Source of the DNA: Ktedonobacter racemifer DSM 44963 | Lineage (GTDB): Bacteria; Chloroflexota; Ktedonobacteria; Ktedonobacterales; Ktedonobacteraceae | Assembly: GCF_000178855.1 (NCBI RefSeq) | Contig: NZ_ADVG01000003.1 | Span: 1,550,001 to 1,614,000 of the forward strand | Length of the DNA stretch: 64,000 bases | Direction: 5' to 3' | Shown here: in pieces, positions 1 through 9,133 of the stretch | How the letters are laid out: each line of letters opens with the position of its first letter | How positions within the stretch are numbered: the first letter of the stretch is position 1 | Made by a program: the position numbers and the translations under genes | Notes under the pieces: generated by a model | Seen by the model: only the letters and a program-made list of their open reading frames with translations | Told to the model about the DNA's origin: nothing | Database searches by the model: none

Positions 1-75
1 GCTACTGGCAAGGAACTCTGGCACTTTGCCGCGATAAAAAATGTCCTTGTTATCGCGGGTGCGGTAGGTATGTAG
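1..75 (+). CDS. C-terminal tail of a gene entering the window
   Basis: Frame 1 is open from the first base to a TAG at 73-75 (24 codons, ending in a hydrophobic stretch around LVIAGAVGM). It is followed 15 bases later by a strong hairpin, as expected for the end of a transcription unit. The family cannot be told from so short a tail, and chance openness over 24 codons is possible. Confidence 0.3.
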   Translation, partial: ATGKELWHFAAIKNVLVIAGAVGM

Positions 76-90
76 AGTAAAAAAGGGAAT

Positions 91-141
91 AAGGGCATAT
101 GATAACGGGCTGGCTCTACCAGCCCGTTATCATATGCCCTT
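91..141. terminator. Perfect 23-bp hairpin, terminator-like
   Basis: Arms 91-113 and 119-141 are perfectly complementary around the loop CTCTA. There is no run of T after the stem, so intrinsic termination is inferred from position (after the stop at 75, before the esterase gene) rather than from a full terminator signature. Confidence 0.6.
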
Positions 142-203
142 GAGAAATTCTGGCTGTATGCGGGCTGAAAAATGATATAGTAAAGCTGACTACTATTTTT
201 CAG

Positions 204-1445
204 TTGAAAGGGCCCGCAGCGTCGATGATCTACACAACCTTGCAGAGCTACCAGGTATTGCAGCGAGACTCTGACAATCAGGCTCGCGTAAAGCAGGCAG
301 ATGGACAGATAGTGGAGTTGCCCGTTGGGGGACCATATACGGTGGGGGACGCACATGATATTTTGGTGGGGGAAATCTGGGTCCTGGCCGGGCAGAGCAA
401 TATGGAGGGTATTGGCGACCTGATAGATGTCGAATCACCTTCTCCATTTGTGCATTCTTTTCAGTCACGTGAGGAGTGGGCCATCGCGGAAGAGCCATTG
501 CACTGGCTTGGTGAGTCGCCACGTATTGTGCATCATCAGCTCTGGGGGTTCGACAAGGTACCAGATGAAATACCACCCCGCGATCCCCAGAAGACCAAGG
601 GGGCAGGCCTGGGCCTGACCTTCGCCAAGGAGCGCTATATCCGTACCGGAGTGCCCATCGGGTTGATTCCAAGCGCGCATGGCGGAACCTCCATGGAGCA
701 GTGGGACCCGGCCAAACGTGATGAGGGCGATGCCTCTCTGTATGGTGCTTTGCTCAAACGCGTGGAGAAGGTGGGTGGCAAGATCGCGGGCGTGCTCTGG
801 TATCAGGGGGAGAGTGATGCCTATCCCGAAGCGACCGAACGGTATCATCAGCGTATGCACACCCTTGTGACAGCCTTGCGTGCTGATCTCCAGGCCCCGG
901 ATCTCCCATTTTACTATGTGCAGATTGGCCGATTTATTCGCTCGATTGCAGATCCGGACGCCGATGTGTGCTGGAGTGGGATGCGCGAGGCGCAACGTAC
1001 ATGGCAGGATATACTTCCCCATACCGCGATGGTAGCGACAATCGACCTCGAACTGGATGACCTGATTCATATCAGTACGCAAGGTCTGAAACGACTTGGT
1101 AGGCGCCTGGCTGATTGTGTAGATGGCTTACGTTCGCCTGATATCTCCTCTGTTGTACTCGAAAGAGAGCAAGCGCGTATTCGCATCACGTACCGTTATG
1201 TGCGCGGCGGTCTACATGCGTCCGGCCATCCTGGCGGCTTTTCGTTGCGCGATCAACAGGGAGTTGCCATCCCAGCCATTTATAAAACGACCCTGGAAGG
1301 GAATGTCGTCACCTTGCATCTCAAGGAGGAGCCTCTACCTGAAGGTGCGGCCCTCTGGTATGGCTGGGGTGCCGACCCCTATTGCAATATTACCGATGGC
1401 GCGGACATGGCTATTCCCGCCTTTGGCCCCTGGCTACTTGCTTGA
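204..1445 (+). CDS. Sialate O-acetylesterase-like SGNH carbohydrate esterase
   Basis: Predicted SASA/CE6-type carbohydrate esterase (about 413 aa) removing O-acetyl groups from sugars. The nucleophile block GQSNMEG lies near residue 64, the WYQGESDA block near residue 199, and a D-L-I-H motif near residue 285 would supply the catalytic Asp/His. No signal peptide is visible from the annotated TTG start, so the enzyme may be cytoplasmic. An ATG at 225 is an alternative start; neither start has a strong Shine-Dalgarno. The full length of the family is present. The substrate cannot be inferred from context: the next gene is an unrelated fragment. Confidence 0.85.
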   Translation: MKGPAASMIYTTLQSYQVLQRDSDNQARVKQADGQIVELPVGGPYTVGDAHDILVGEIWVLAGQSNMEGIGDLIDVESPSPFVHSFQSREEWAIAEEPLHWLGESPRIVHHQLWGFDKVPDEIPPRDPQKTKGAGLGLTFAKERYIRTGVPIGLIPSAHGGTSMEQWDPAKRDEGDASLYGALLKRVEKVGGKIAGVLWYQGESDAYPEATERYHQRMHTLVTALRADLQAPDLPFYYVQIGRFIRSIADPDADVCWSGMREAQRTWQDILPHTAMVATIDLELDDLIHISTQGLKRLGRRLADCVDGLRSPDISSVVLEREQARIRITYRYVRGGLHASGHPGGFSLRDQQGVAIPAIYKTTLEGNVVTLHLKEEPLPEGAALWYGWGADPYCNITDGADMAIPAFGPWLLA

Positions 1446-1475
1446 TTTGAAGCCAACATATTGCGAATAGAGTGA

Positions 1476-1754
1476 TTGGATATCTTGAGCGGCAAGTCAC
1501 GGGCATTTAAAGCGGAGTTACTGCTCCAACGTGGCATCCAATTTGAGGCAGTACCTCGCTGGCAGCGCTATGGGACAGGTATCTATTGGGAAGAATTTGA
1601 GAAGGTCGGCTATGATCCACATCGTAATCTCGAAACGATCACGACCCGTCACCGCGTAAAGATCGACGAAGATCTACTGGCAAAAGACGAGTACGGCGCT
1701 TTCATAGGTCATCTCCTGGCTGCCCAGGCTGTTGATGTACAGTTGAGTAAGTAG
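1476..1754 (+). pseudogene. C-terminal fragment of a Thg1-like tRNA-His guanylyltransferase/3'-5' polymerase
   Basis: The 92-residue ORF matches, from memory of the bacterial Thg1-like protein family, the C-terminal third: a LSGKS-x-x-x-K-x-ELL block at residues 4-16, then QRGIQFEAVPRWQRYGTG and YWEEFEKVGYDP. Full-length members are about 240-260 aa and carry the catalytic metal-binding aspartates in the N-terminal part, which is absent here. An in-frame TGA sits directly before the TTG used as start, and the esterase gene ends only 30 bases upstream, so the 5' two thirds have been lost. It is therefore probably an inactive remnant. Confidence 0.6.
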
Positions 1755-1839
1755 TCGGCTTGTACACTGGATATATGAGTCATTCCCAGACAAATTGTCG
1801 CCTATCCGAATACATGCTCACGATGAAAAGAGTCTCGAT

Positions 1840-2415
1840 ATGGCAGAACAGAAATATGCAAGGAGCGATATACCTGTGACCATCAGTGTCATCAGGAAAG
1901 CAAAGCCAGGGAGTGAGGAGCAACTCGAGGAGTGTATTTCGGGCATAGTGGAAGCGGCTATGAAGTTCCCCGGGCACCTGGGTACGTCGGTATTCCGCTC
2001 AGTATCACCCGATGAACATGAATATCGAATCGTCTACAAGTTCGATCACCTGAGCCATCTACGACAGTGGGAGGAGTCTGAAGAGCAACTCAAATGGAGT
2101 ACTCGTATGCTGGCTTTTCAACAACAGGAACCCGAGACTCAGGTAACGTCCGGGTTGGAGGCTTGGTTTACAGTACCTGGACAACAAAAAAGCGCTCCCC
2201 CTCGCTACAAAACAGCTCTGTTGACCTGGTTAGCGGCTTTTCCTATTTTGACCATATTATATCTGCTATTTGGTTCTTTTTTGACCTCACTCCATTTCGT
2301 TCTGAGAGCATTGCTGCTAACAGCTATTCTCATAGCACTTCTCAACTGGATAGTAATGCCATTATTGACACGCCTCTTTATCGGGTGGCTCTATCCAAAA
2401 CGGAGGCAGATCTGA
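1840..2415 (+). CDS. Antibiotic biosynthesis monooxygenase (ABM)-domain membrane protein
   Basis: Residues about 10-105 (from the ATG at 1840) form an ABM-type ferredoxin-like fold: VTISVIRKAKPGSEEQLEE at the start and a F-P-G-H-L-G-T-S-V-F-R strand. The C-terminal 70 residues contain two strong hydrophobic segments (around LTWLAAFPILTILYLLF and ALLLTAILIALLNWIVM) ending in a positively charged tail. This ABM plus two-TM layout is a known uncharacterised architecture; no substrate can be given. An upstream TTG at 1795 also keeps the frame open. It converges on the PEBP-family gene. Confidence 0.75.
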   Translation: MAEQKYARSDIPVTISVIRKAKPGSEEQLEECISGIVEAAMKFPGHLGTSVFRSVSPDEHEYRIVYKFDHLSHLRQWEESEEQLKWSTRMLAFQQQEPETQVTSGLEAWFTVPGQQKSAPPRYKTALLTWLAAFPILTILYLLFGSFLTSLHFVLRALLLTAILIALLNWIVMPLLTRLFIGWLYPKRRQI

Positions 2416-2519
2416 AAGGAGCATATTGATTTCCAGGTCTCGATACTTATTTTACATCTACTGCTCCAGATACTATCTACTTAGCGGGAAAAAGGGCCAA
2501 CGCGTGTCATCTCTACTTC

Positions 2520-3095
2520 TTACCTTCTCGTATATGTTCCCACTAATTCGGCTGTTGCAAGCACATGGCCTTTCAATTTCGCCAATACGTCCTCTTTTTT
2601 CATGCCTTCCGGTAACGCTAACCGTGTATCGAGCGCAAAGAGTCGAAAGACATAGTGGTGCACACCAGAAGGTGGACATGGTCCTTTATAGCCACGTGTG
2701 CCAAAATCGTTGACGCCATCAGTACCTCCGAGAGGAGCCTTCTGTTCCAGGATGTGCTGCGTTGAGGGAGGAAGATTATAGATGAGCCAATGCGTAAACA
2801 CTTTCGTCGGTGCATCCGGGTCTTCAACCACCAGGGCGAGACTTTGCGCTTCGCTTGGCACATGGGAAATGGTAAGGGGCGGATGGTGATTGGCTCCATC
2901 ACAGGTATACTGAGATGGAATCGGTCGACCATGTTCAAAGGCAGGACTGATGAGCTTCATAGGAGCCTCCTTTTTTCCTGTTGCCAGGCTTGGGGCGGCA
3001 AACGTCACCGTGCAGGTACTCACGATGAATAGCGCCCCCAGGATACTACTAAGGAGTAGGATATACACTTGTTTCCAGGCGGCAGAAGTATTCAT
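2520..3095 (-). CDS. YbhB/YbcL family PEBP-like protein, exported
   Basis: Phosphatidylethanolamine-binding/Raf-kinase-inhibitor-like family of bacteria. The ligand-pocket motifs are present: DPDAPTKVFTHWLIYNLPP and the GPCPPSG-x-H-x-Y-x-F block. The start is set at the ATG at 3095 because GGGAGG lies just upstream on the minus strand, giving 191 aa with an N-terminal signal sequence (charged start, then VYILLLSSILGALFIVSTCTV, with a possible AFAAP-type cleavage region). The protein is probably periplasmic or lipid-anchored. Its physiological ligand is unknown in most bacteria. Confidence 0.85.
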   Translation of the reverse strand: MNTSAAWKQVYILLLSSILGALFIVSTCTVTFAAPSLATGKKEAPMKLISPAFEHGRPIPSQYTCDGANHHPPLTISHVPSEAQSLALVVEDPDAPTKVFTHWLIYNLPPSTQHILEQKAPLGGTDGVNDFGTRGYKGPCPPSGVHHYVFRLFALDTRLALPEGMKKEDVLAKLKGHVLATAELVGTYTRR

Positions 3096-3155
3096 GACGA
3101 TCTTTTCCTCCCGACAGCCCTCCTCCATCTATGCTGATATCCGTACTCTGGGATG

Positions 3156-3225
3156 ATGTTGTCCCGATTGGAGAGATGGTCACTTCTCCTTTCACTTTAG
3201 ACCATCTCTCCAATCGGGACAACAT
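3156..3225. repeat. Perfect 25-bp inverted repeat with 20-base loop
   Basis: Arms 3156-3180 and 3201-3225 are perfectly complementary. The repeat sits 60 bases upstream of the PEBP-family start and beyond the 3' end of the AhpD-like gene, both on the minus strand, so it may terminate that gene. No T-run follows. Confidence 0.65.
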
Positions 3226-3375
3226 TACCTCTTCCTCAGTGGTGTTGTGAAAGAGATCCTGTCTTCGCGCGAGAAAGGGTTCAGATGGGCGATCCTATGC
3301 AAGCAGTGCGCCGCATGGCACCTCCAACCGCTGCTGTTCTCCACCGCAGAAGGCGGTGGACGGTGTTGGCGTCGC

Positions 3376-3834
3376 TCAGCTCCAGGCCGCGCCCGCCTGC
3401 TCCCTGATGGTGGCGTTGAGGCGGTTGAACAGGTTGGTCGTAGCAATCATGATGATGATGGCGGCCAGGCCCTTTTCATCGAAGTGGTTGGCGGCCTCCT
3501 CCCAGATCTCGTCGGAGACCGCATCCGCTCGGTCGGCGAGCCGGGTAGCAGCCTCGGCGAGCGCAAGGGCGGCACGTTCGGCATCGGTGAAGTAGGGCGT
3601 CTCTCGCCAGGCCGCCAGGGCGAAGAGTCGCTCGTCGGTCTCGCCTACCTTCTTGGCGCTGCGTGCGCCCGCATCGACGCAGGCGCTACAGCCATTGATC
3701 TGGCTCGCTCGTAGATGGACAAGCTCCAGCGTCTGCTGTGGTACGCCTCCCTGGCTCATGGCCTTGTATAGGTTCTGGATGCCCTTCATGGCGTCAGGAA
3801 GGATCATCGCTGGGTTCTTCATTCGTGCTGGCAT
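3376..3834 (-). CDS. Carboxymuconolactone decarboxylase / AhpD-like peroxidase family protein
   Basis: A 152-aa single-domain AhpD-like protein. The redox pair is visible as CSAC in LVHLRASQINGCSACVDAG near residue 50, the classic thiol-disulfide centre of alkylhydroperoxidase D. Helical C-terminal features (AALALAEAATRLADR, IIIMIATTNLFNRLN) match the family. The ATG at 3834 is preceded by GGAGA. Probable role: organic peroxide reduction in the cytoplasm. The upstream plus-strand stub at 4036 looks like the beginning of an ECF sigma gene, a common neighbour of this family. Confidence 0.85.
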   Translation of the reverse strand: MPARMKNPAMILPDAMKGIQNLYKAMSQGGVPQQTLELVHLRASQINGCSACVDAGARSAKKVGETDERLFALAAWRETPYFTDAERAALALAEAATRLADRADAVSDEIWEEAANHFDEKGLAAIIIMIATTNLFNRLNATIREQAGAAWS

Positions 3835-4035
3835 TCTGTACTCTCCTTCAGGTCTCTTTGCTGAAAAGAATCACCGATTTTCTCTAAAAATGGACAACTG
3901 GGATGCTGACCATTCCAGTTCCGATCGAGACGTCGCCACGCATCCGGCGCAACGTCAGGGAGTTACGCTCCCTGTCACATCGGTTGCGTCTCGCCCGTCA
4001 CTACCTTGACGGAACGCGGCGAAAGAATGTGACCG

Positions 4036-4191
4036 ATGGACAAACACGAATGGCTGGCTGAACACTTCGAGGTTGATCAGGATATTCTTGGGGAGCGTAA
4101 TCCACCGGGCATCAGACGCCTGCTCAAAACGCTGTACCATGTAGACCATCCCCAGGTTGACGAGATCTATCAACCTGGACAAAGAAGTTGA
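4036..4191 (+). pseudogene. Possible N-terminal stub of a SigJ-type ECF sigma factor
   Basis: An ORF of 51 codons beginning M-D-K-H-E-W-L-A-E-H-F-E resembles the beginning of SigJ/ECF41-type sigma factors (EWLAERFEEHR...). The remainder does not match region 2 of sigma factors, so at best this is a remnant. No good ribosome site is seen. The call rests on a dozen residues plus the AhpD-like neighbour. Confidence 0.25.
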
Positions 4192-4324
4192 ACATGTCTA
4201 AAAAAGCAATACAGGAGAATGTTCGATAGCGATGGTCTTACCGAATGGGAAAGCCCCTCGGACAAGATGCTTTCTATCTGTTGTATGATTACAGGGAAAT
4301 ACAACCTATTATGGAGGTTCTAGC

Positions 4325-5302
4325 TTGAAGTTTCTTGTTACCGGCGGGGCCGGATATATTGGTAGTGTCATGACCAAGCAACTGGTGGAGGCTGGGCATG
4401 AGGTCACTGTGCTGGATAACTTCACCAAGGGCCATCACCAGGCGGTGCTTCCCCAGGTTAAACTGGTGGAGGGCGAATTGCTCAATGCCCAGCGACTCAA
4501 AGAGGTTTTCAAGGATGGTTTTGATGGTGTGCTGCATTTCGCGGCCCTCTCGCTGGTGGGCGAGTCGGTGACGCAGCCAGAGCGCTATTATCGCAATAAC
4601 GTCGTGGGCACACTCAACCTGCTCGACGCCATGCGCGAGGCGGGCGTGAAGCGCCTGGTCTTCTCATCAACGGCGGCTGTCTATGGCGCACCGGAGGAGA
4701 CTCCCATCCTGGAGACCGCGCAACCCCGACCAACTAATCCCTATGGCGGCTCCAAGCTGGCTGTGGACCAGATGATAGGCTTTGAGGCTGCGGCACATGG
4801 CCTGGCTGCCGTCAGCCTACGTTATTTCAATGTTGCCGGCGCCAGTGGCGAGCTGGGCGAGGTGCATAATCCTGAGACACACCTGATCCCGCTCGTGCTC
4901 CAGGCGGCGGCAGGGTCCCGCGAATCGGTCCAGATCTATGGTACGGACTATCCAACCCCTGACGGTACGGCAATTCGCGACTATATCCATGTCGAGGACC
5001 TGGCACGAGCGCATATCCTGGCCCTTACCCATGCCCAGCCAGGGAAGCACGAAATCTACAATCTGGGCAACGGCAAGGGCTTCTCGGTCCGCGAGGTCAT
5101 TGAGACCGCGCGCCAGGTGACGGGCAAACCCATCAAGGCTATCGAGACTGATCGGCGCGCTGGCGATCCTCCTGTGCTGGTTGCCTCCAGCGAGAAGGCC
5201 CAGCGCGATCTAGGCTGGAAGCCACAAAAGCCCGAACTGGCGAGCATGATCGCCGATGCCTGGAACTGGCTCCAGGCCCATCCCCAGGGTTATCACGATT
5301 AA
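4325..5302 (+). CDS. galE: UDP-glucose 4-epimerase
   Basis: Interconverts UDP-glucose and UDP-galactose with bound NAD (Leloir pathway, exopolysaccharide precursors). Extended SDR features are intact: GGAGYIGS nucleotide-binding loop at residues 7-14, catalytic serines in FSSTAAVYG near 117, and the YGGSK (YxxxK) pair near 142. At 325 aa it has the normal length. The start is a TTG, supported by GGAGG seven bases upstream (4313-4317); an ATG at 4310 runs straight into a stop. A compact hairpin follows the stop codon. It stands as a single transcription unit. Confidence 0.95.
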   Translation: MKFLVTGGAGYIGSVMTKQLVEAGHEVTVLDNFTKGHHQAVLPQVKLVEGELLNAQRLKEVFKDGFDGVLHFAALSLVGESVTQPERYYRNNVVGTLNLLDAMREAGVKRLVFSSTAAVYGAPEETPILETAQPRPTNPYGGSKLAVDQMIGFEAAAHGLAAVSLRYFNVAGASGELGEVHNPETHLIPLVLQAAAGSRESVQIYGTDYPTPDGTAIRDYIHVEDLARAHILALTHAQPGKHEIYNLGNGKGFSVREVIETARQVTGKPIKAIETDRRAGDPPVLVASSEKAQRDLGWKPQKPELASMIADAWNWLQAHPQGYHD

Positions 5303-5358
5303 TATACGCCGTTGGTCTGCTTGCGGGTATTCATTCGCAACTAGATCAATGGCGTATA
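5303..5358 (+). terminator. Nested hairpin after galE
   Basis: Outer arms 5303-5314 and 5347-5358 pair with one mismatch; an inner stem TTGCG/CGCAA pairs 5321-5325 with 5336-5340. It starts at the galE stop codon, so a termination role is likely. Confidence 0.45.
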
Positions 5359-5506
5359 ACGCGTAAATGGGATACAATTTCATTATGGATCGTATTCAAG
5401 TGCAGCCACATCCAATATAAGTCCTGCTGGCTCGCCAGGCCGCGCGCGCACCTCCTGTACCCACCTTCTCTGATGATGGGTGTTTGTTAGACAGGAGGAT
5501 ATCTGT

Positions 5507-6739
5507 ATGTCTTTTTTCTGGCGCTCCGTGCCGGGGCGCGCGTTGCTCTCTATGCCTACACTTCGCTGGCTGGTGATCTCGCGCTTCTTCAGTAATTTGT
5601 TCTTCTACTCGACCACGCTGGTTCTCTTTCAACAGCAGCGGGGGCTTAATTTTACCGAGATGTTTCTGATGGAGGCGATTCTCTCGGCCAGCATCTGGCT
5701 AGCGGACGTTCCAACCAGCATCTGGTCGGAGCGCATTGGCTATACCAGGATGATTCTGCTTGGGCGCGCTATTGGCCTGGTGGGGATGCTGGTCTTCGTG
5801 CTCGCACATGGATTCTGGCTCTTTGCCTGTGCTGAAGTGCTGGGTGGTGTCGCTTTTGCCTGTGTTTCTGGTTGCGAAAGTGCCCTGGTTTACGCTTCTT
5901 TACCTGCTCATGAGAGAAGCAGGCAAGGCGGAGAGGCTTTCGCGCTGCTCGCCAGCGCGTCGAGCGCGGGATTCTTTCTAGGGCTGCTTACGGGTAGCTT
6001 TTTAGGGGCTGCCAGCCCCTTGCTTGCGGTTATGGCGAGCCTCATACCCTCCCTGTTCGCGTTCCTTGCGGCATTTCGTATATGGCACTATGCCCCGGCC
6101 GCTAGAACGACGGAGAACAGTGAGCAGGTTCAAGTCAGGCAGGTGTTACAACGTGCCTGGAAGACCGTGCGTTCTCAACCTGTACTCGCGCTCTTGAGCC
6201 TGTGGGGGTCAGTGAATTTCGCGCTGACAAATGCAGTTTTTTGGTATAATCAGCCCTACTTTCAACGAGTGGGTATTCCAGTTGCCCTATTTGGGCCACT
6301 GACAGCCGCCGCGCTCGGTTTACAGTTGCTCATTCTCCTACGCCTGGCAGCTATACACAAGCTACTGGGCACACGTCTCTTGCTGGCCTGTTCCTGCTTC
6401 TTCCCTGGACTCTGCTACCTGCTCTTACCATGGGCGACTCATAGCTGGTTACTTACCCTCCTGCTGATCGCGGGCGTGATCGTCTTTTCCGCCTGGCAGG
6501 AGCCTGTGGTAGCACAAGAAGTGAATGGGCGTATCGCAGACACTACCAGGGCGACCACTCTCTCCGCGCTCTCCCTGGTTGGCTCACTGGGAAAAAGCGC
6601 TCTGGACCCGCTTATAGGACGCCTGGGCGATAGCGGACTGGCGTGGGTAGGCACTGGCCTGGGAGGAGCGTTACTCCTCTTGAGTATTGTCGCCCTGCTG
6701 CTTCCTCTTCGATCCCAGAGGCAAGAGCATGGACTGTAA
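5507..6739 (+). CDS. MFS transporter, 12-TM
   Basis: A 410-aa major facilitator. The start is the ATG at 5507, preceded by AGGAGGA at 5493-5499. About twelve hydrophobic segments are visible, with a central charged loop near residues 195-215 between the two halves. A loop resembling the family A-motif region reads ADVPTSIWSERIGYTRMILLGR near residue 65. The subfamily matches uncharacterised drug/solute efflux carriers; the substrate cannot be predicted. It converges on the exchanger operon. Confidence 0.85.
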   Translation: MSFFWRSVPGRALLSMPTLRWLVISRFFSNLFFYSTTLVLFQQQRGLNFTEMFLMEAILSASIWLADVPTSIWSERIGYTRMILLGRAIGLVGMLVFVLAHGFWLFACAEVLGGVAFACVSGCESALVYASLPAHERSRQGGEAFALLASASSAGFFLGLLTGSFLGAASPLLAVMASLIPSLFAFLAAFRIWHYAPAARTTENSEQVQVRQVLQRAWKTVRSQPVLALLSLWGSVNFALTNAVFWYNQPYFQRVGIPVALFGPLTAAALGLQLLILLRLAAIHKLLGTRLLLACSCFFPGLCYLLLPWATHSWLLTLLLIAGVIVFSAWQEPVVAQEVNGRIADTTRATTLSALSLVGSLGKSALDPLIGRLGDSGLAWVGTGLGGALLLLSIVALLLPLRSQRQEHGL

Positions 6740-6804
6740 GGGTCACAATGGCCAGGAGATGCCTGTCTAGCATAATTATATGCCCCAATTACTTTTTCTT
6801 CCCA

Positions 6805-7776
6805 TTAGTTTACCCGGTGGCCGGTGAGCACCATCGCCAGGATAAAGCCAGCATAGAGCACGAGCAGGAAGGCTCCTGTCAAGCGCCTGAGGCGCCCACG
6901 CCAGATGAAACCAAGCAACAGCAAATGAGCCAGGATCATCGCGGGCAGCGAGATCATCAATTGATGGAGATCTACTGGGAGCGGGCGCACCAGGGCTGCC
7001 AGGCCAAGGGTAACTAGCAGGTTATAGGCGAACGACCCTAGCACACCACCCACCAGGACCTCTGATTGCCTCTTACGTGCCGCCGCGATCCCCAGGGCGA
7101 TCATCTCGCTCGCGGTCGCCAGGGAGACAAGTGTGGCTCCAATGACGTGCTGGCTCAGACCAACAACCTGTGTCAGGGCTTCCGCACCCCACACGATGGC
7201 CGGTCCTCCCAGAGCCATCCCCAGCAAGCCACCACCGACGAGTCCCAGCGGTCGCCAAAGCTTCTGTCTGGGCGCTTGTTGATTGTCATCATCATCGTCA
7301 TCTTCAAGTTTTTGAAAGCGTTCGATAGCCTGGCGATCTATCCGGAGCAGTAGCCATGTGTAGCCGACAAAGACGAGGAGGAGCAGCAGGCCAGCCAGGC
7401 GCGATATGTTTCCCAGAAGAAGCAGGCCAATTGGTAGCAGCGAGATAAGGGTGGCAATGACGGCCTGGCGGCGCAGTTCGCGCCCAAGAACAATGGGAAA
7501 GAGGATCGCCGAGAGGCCAAGCGCGATAGTAATCATCGTGAAATTATTACCGAGTATATTGCCCAGCGCGAGCGGGGCATTCCCCTGACTCGAGGCAATG
7601 GCAGCGGTCAGCATCTCCTCCGGCTCCAGCCCTGCCAGGATAATACCCAGGACGAAGAGGCTGATGCCAGCCTGGCGCGCCACATCGCCAACGCCGTCCA
7701 TAAACCAATCCGCACCCTTCATAAGGGCAAGCGTTCCTATCCCCAGTAGCAGGAGCGCCAATGCACCGGTCAACAC
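6805..7776 (-). CDS. Sodium/calcium exchanger family membrane protein
   Basis: A 323-aa CaCA-superfamily antiporter. The two inverted alpha-repeats are visible: one around GLEPEEMLTAAIASSQGNAPLALGN, the other around SLATASEMIALGIAAARKRQSEVLVG, each between hydrophobic helices. A central cytoplasmic loop contains six consecutive Asp (EDDDDDD), plausibly cation-binding. It would exchange Ca2+ (or a related cation) across the inner membrane. The GTG start at 7776 overlaps the upstream gene's stop and GAGGAG precedes it, so the two genes are translationally coupled. Confidence 0.85.
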   Translation of the reverse strand: MLTGALALLLLGIGTLALMKGADWFMDGVGDVARQAGISLFVLGIILAGLEPEEMLTAAIASSQGNAPLALGNILGNNFTMITIALGLSAILFPIVLGRELRRQAVIATLISLLPIGLLLLGNISRLAGLLLLLVFVGYTWLLLRIDRQAIERFQKLEDDDDDDNQQAPRQKLWRPLGLVGGGLLGMALGGPAIVWGAEALTQVVGLSQHVIGATLVSLATASEMIALGIAAARKRQSEVLVGGVLGSFAYNLLVTLGLAALVRPLPVDLHQLMISLPAMILAHLLLLGFIWRGRLRRLTGAFLLVLYAGFILAMVLTGHRVN

Positions 7777-8165
7777 GCCGTGTTCTCCTCTTCGATCAAC
7801 TGTTTGCGCAAAGCCATGTGCAGGTCATGGAGCGCCTGAAGCGTTAGCACGCGTTTCAAGTCTTGCGTTCCCGCTATGTATTCTGTACTAAGTACAACCA
7901 TATAATTGAAATAATCTTGCAGGCTATAGACCGTCACATCAATAGTCCAATCACCAGCCAGTTCTCCATAAACCAGGTGTGCGTCTATGTTCTTGTGGTG
8001 CCTTCCCAACTCCAGATATACCAGCAAGTGCCGCGCCATCTCAGCGCTCTCTCTGTGTACATAAAGGTAGGCATCAAGCAACCGCAGCCCCTGTTGCTCC
8101 TGGCTATATTGGCCTTGAAAATAAAGGCGTGCTGGCTGCCCCAGTATCCCATCGCTTGCCATCAT
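7770..8165 (-). CDS. Uncharacterised 131-aa protein coupled to the exchanger
   Basis: No family recognised. The start is set at the first of two adjacent ATGs (8165) because GGAGAGG lies just before it; a longer frame to 8207 lacks such a site. The protein is rich in aromatic and aliphatic residues (LYFQGQYS, LLDAYLYVHRES, HLLVYLELGRHHK) without membrane helices or Cys motifs. Its stop overlaps the exchanger's start by seven bases, suggesting a shared mRNA and perhaps a regulatory partner role. Confidence 0.7.
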   Translation of the reverse strand: MMASDGILGQPARLYFQGQYSQEQQGLRLLDAYLYVHRESAEMARHLLVYLELGRHHKNIDAHLVYGELAGDWTIDVTVYSLQDYFNYMVVLSTEYIAGTQDLKRVLTLQALHDLHMALRKQLIEEENTAC

Positions 8166-8252
8166 GCCTCTCCTTATAGTATGTAAGGGTCTGGGCTTCG
8201 TGAACATTATAGCTTACAGTAGTGTAGGGGCATGGAGCCGGGAATGTGACGT

Positions 8253-8891
8253 CTATGAAGGAAGTGTAACCTCCACTTGCCGCTGTTTATTGAAGCGCAA
8301 CATGCGCATTCCCTCGCGGAATCCGTACACGCTGTAGATCCAGGTCGCGATGGCAGTTCCAAGGCCACACACAAGCCACTGCATGTCAATAGTCATTCCA
8401 CCTGATGTTATAGGTGTTGCGGGGACGGCAAACAGCGCAACAAGCGCGACCAGGCAGGTCCATGAGGCGAGCCAGTAGTCGATGTGCCTGTTAAAGATAA
8501 GCGCGAAGGGGTAGAAATGCACGCCAACAATCAGGGCAATAATCGGAATAAGGATCTCGGTATGGCCGATTACATTGCAAATCGCTGATGCAACACCAAT
8601 GAAAACGCCTTCCAGCCCAAAGGTGATGCCATACCACTTGCCCATATTTCGGCCTTGTGCCTGCTGCTCAGCTGTCGCGACGGGAAATTGCCGTGCCGCG
8701 ATGAGCAGGTAGATTCCCGCGATAAGTTGTATGATGCCGGTGAGCCACACGAGAGGCGAGAGAAAGGCATTGCCCCAGCCATTCAAGGCACCTACAGCCA
8801 GCGAGGCCCATCCGGTGCTAAAGAAAGCCATTACTAAGACTCCAGATGCGGCTCCAATCATGGCGGCCCTGGGAATAGCGTGATCCTGCAC
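8253..8891 (-). CDS. Uncharacterised six-TM membrane protein (DUF7010-like)
   Basis: A 212-aa hydrophobic protein with about six predicted membrane segments (e.g. GVLVMAFFSTGWASLAVGAL, WLTGIIQLIAGIYLLIA, ILIPIIALIVGVHFYPF). It resembles the DUF7010 set of unknown function. The GTG start at 8891 has AGGAGA upstream. It is probably cotranscribed with the next genes on the minus strand or monocistronic; no regulator is adjacent. Confidence 0.7.
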   Translation of the reverse strand: MQDHAIPRAAMIGAASGVLVMAFFSTGWASLAVGALNGWGNAFLSPLVWLTGIIQLIAGIYLLIAARQFPVATAEQQAQGRNMGKWYGITFGLEGVFIGVASAICNVIGHTEILIPIIALIVGVHFYPFALIFNRHIDYWLASWTCLVALVALFAVPATPITSGGMTIDMQWLVCGLGTAIATWIYSVYGFREGMRMLRFNKQRQVEVTLPS

Positions 8892-9133
8892 GAAAGGTTT
8901 CTCCTTCTACAAATGCACAGCAAATTTTGTTCTGTTTATCCTATCACATATTTCCTATTTGATGTCTGCGCCTGCTTACTTTCCCTTCGTGCCGCAGGCA
9001 CGAAGAGGTACGGTGTGTGGGAGCAAAAAGATCAGCAGGTGCCAGTCTAAACAGATTGAGCCGGAAGAGCTGACCTATATCTCCTCTGGAAAGGTGAGAT
9101 GCAAGTCAGTGATCAAACCGGTGCGCGCACGGC
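8892..9133. other. Intergenic spacer with a small hairpin
   Basis: No gene is seen. A perfect 9-bp hairpin (8985-8993 with 8997-9005, loop GCA) is the only structure noted. Confidence 0.4.

Noticed and set aside
465..1082. 205-codon minus-strand frame opposite the esterase
   Set aside because: Shadow frame; the esterase motifs on the plus strand are clear.
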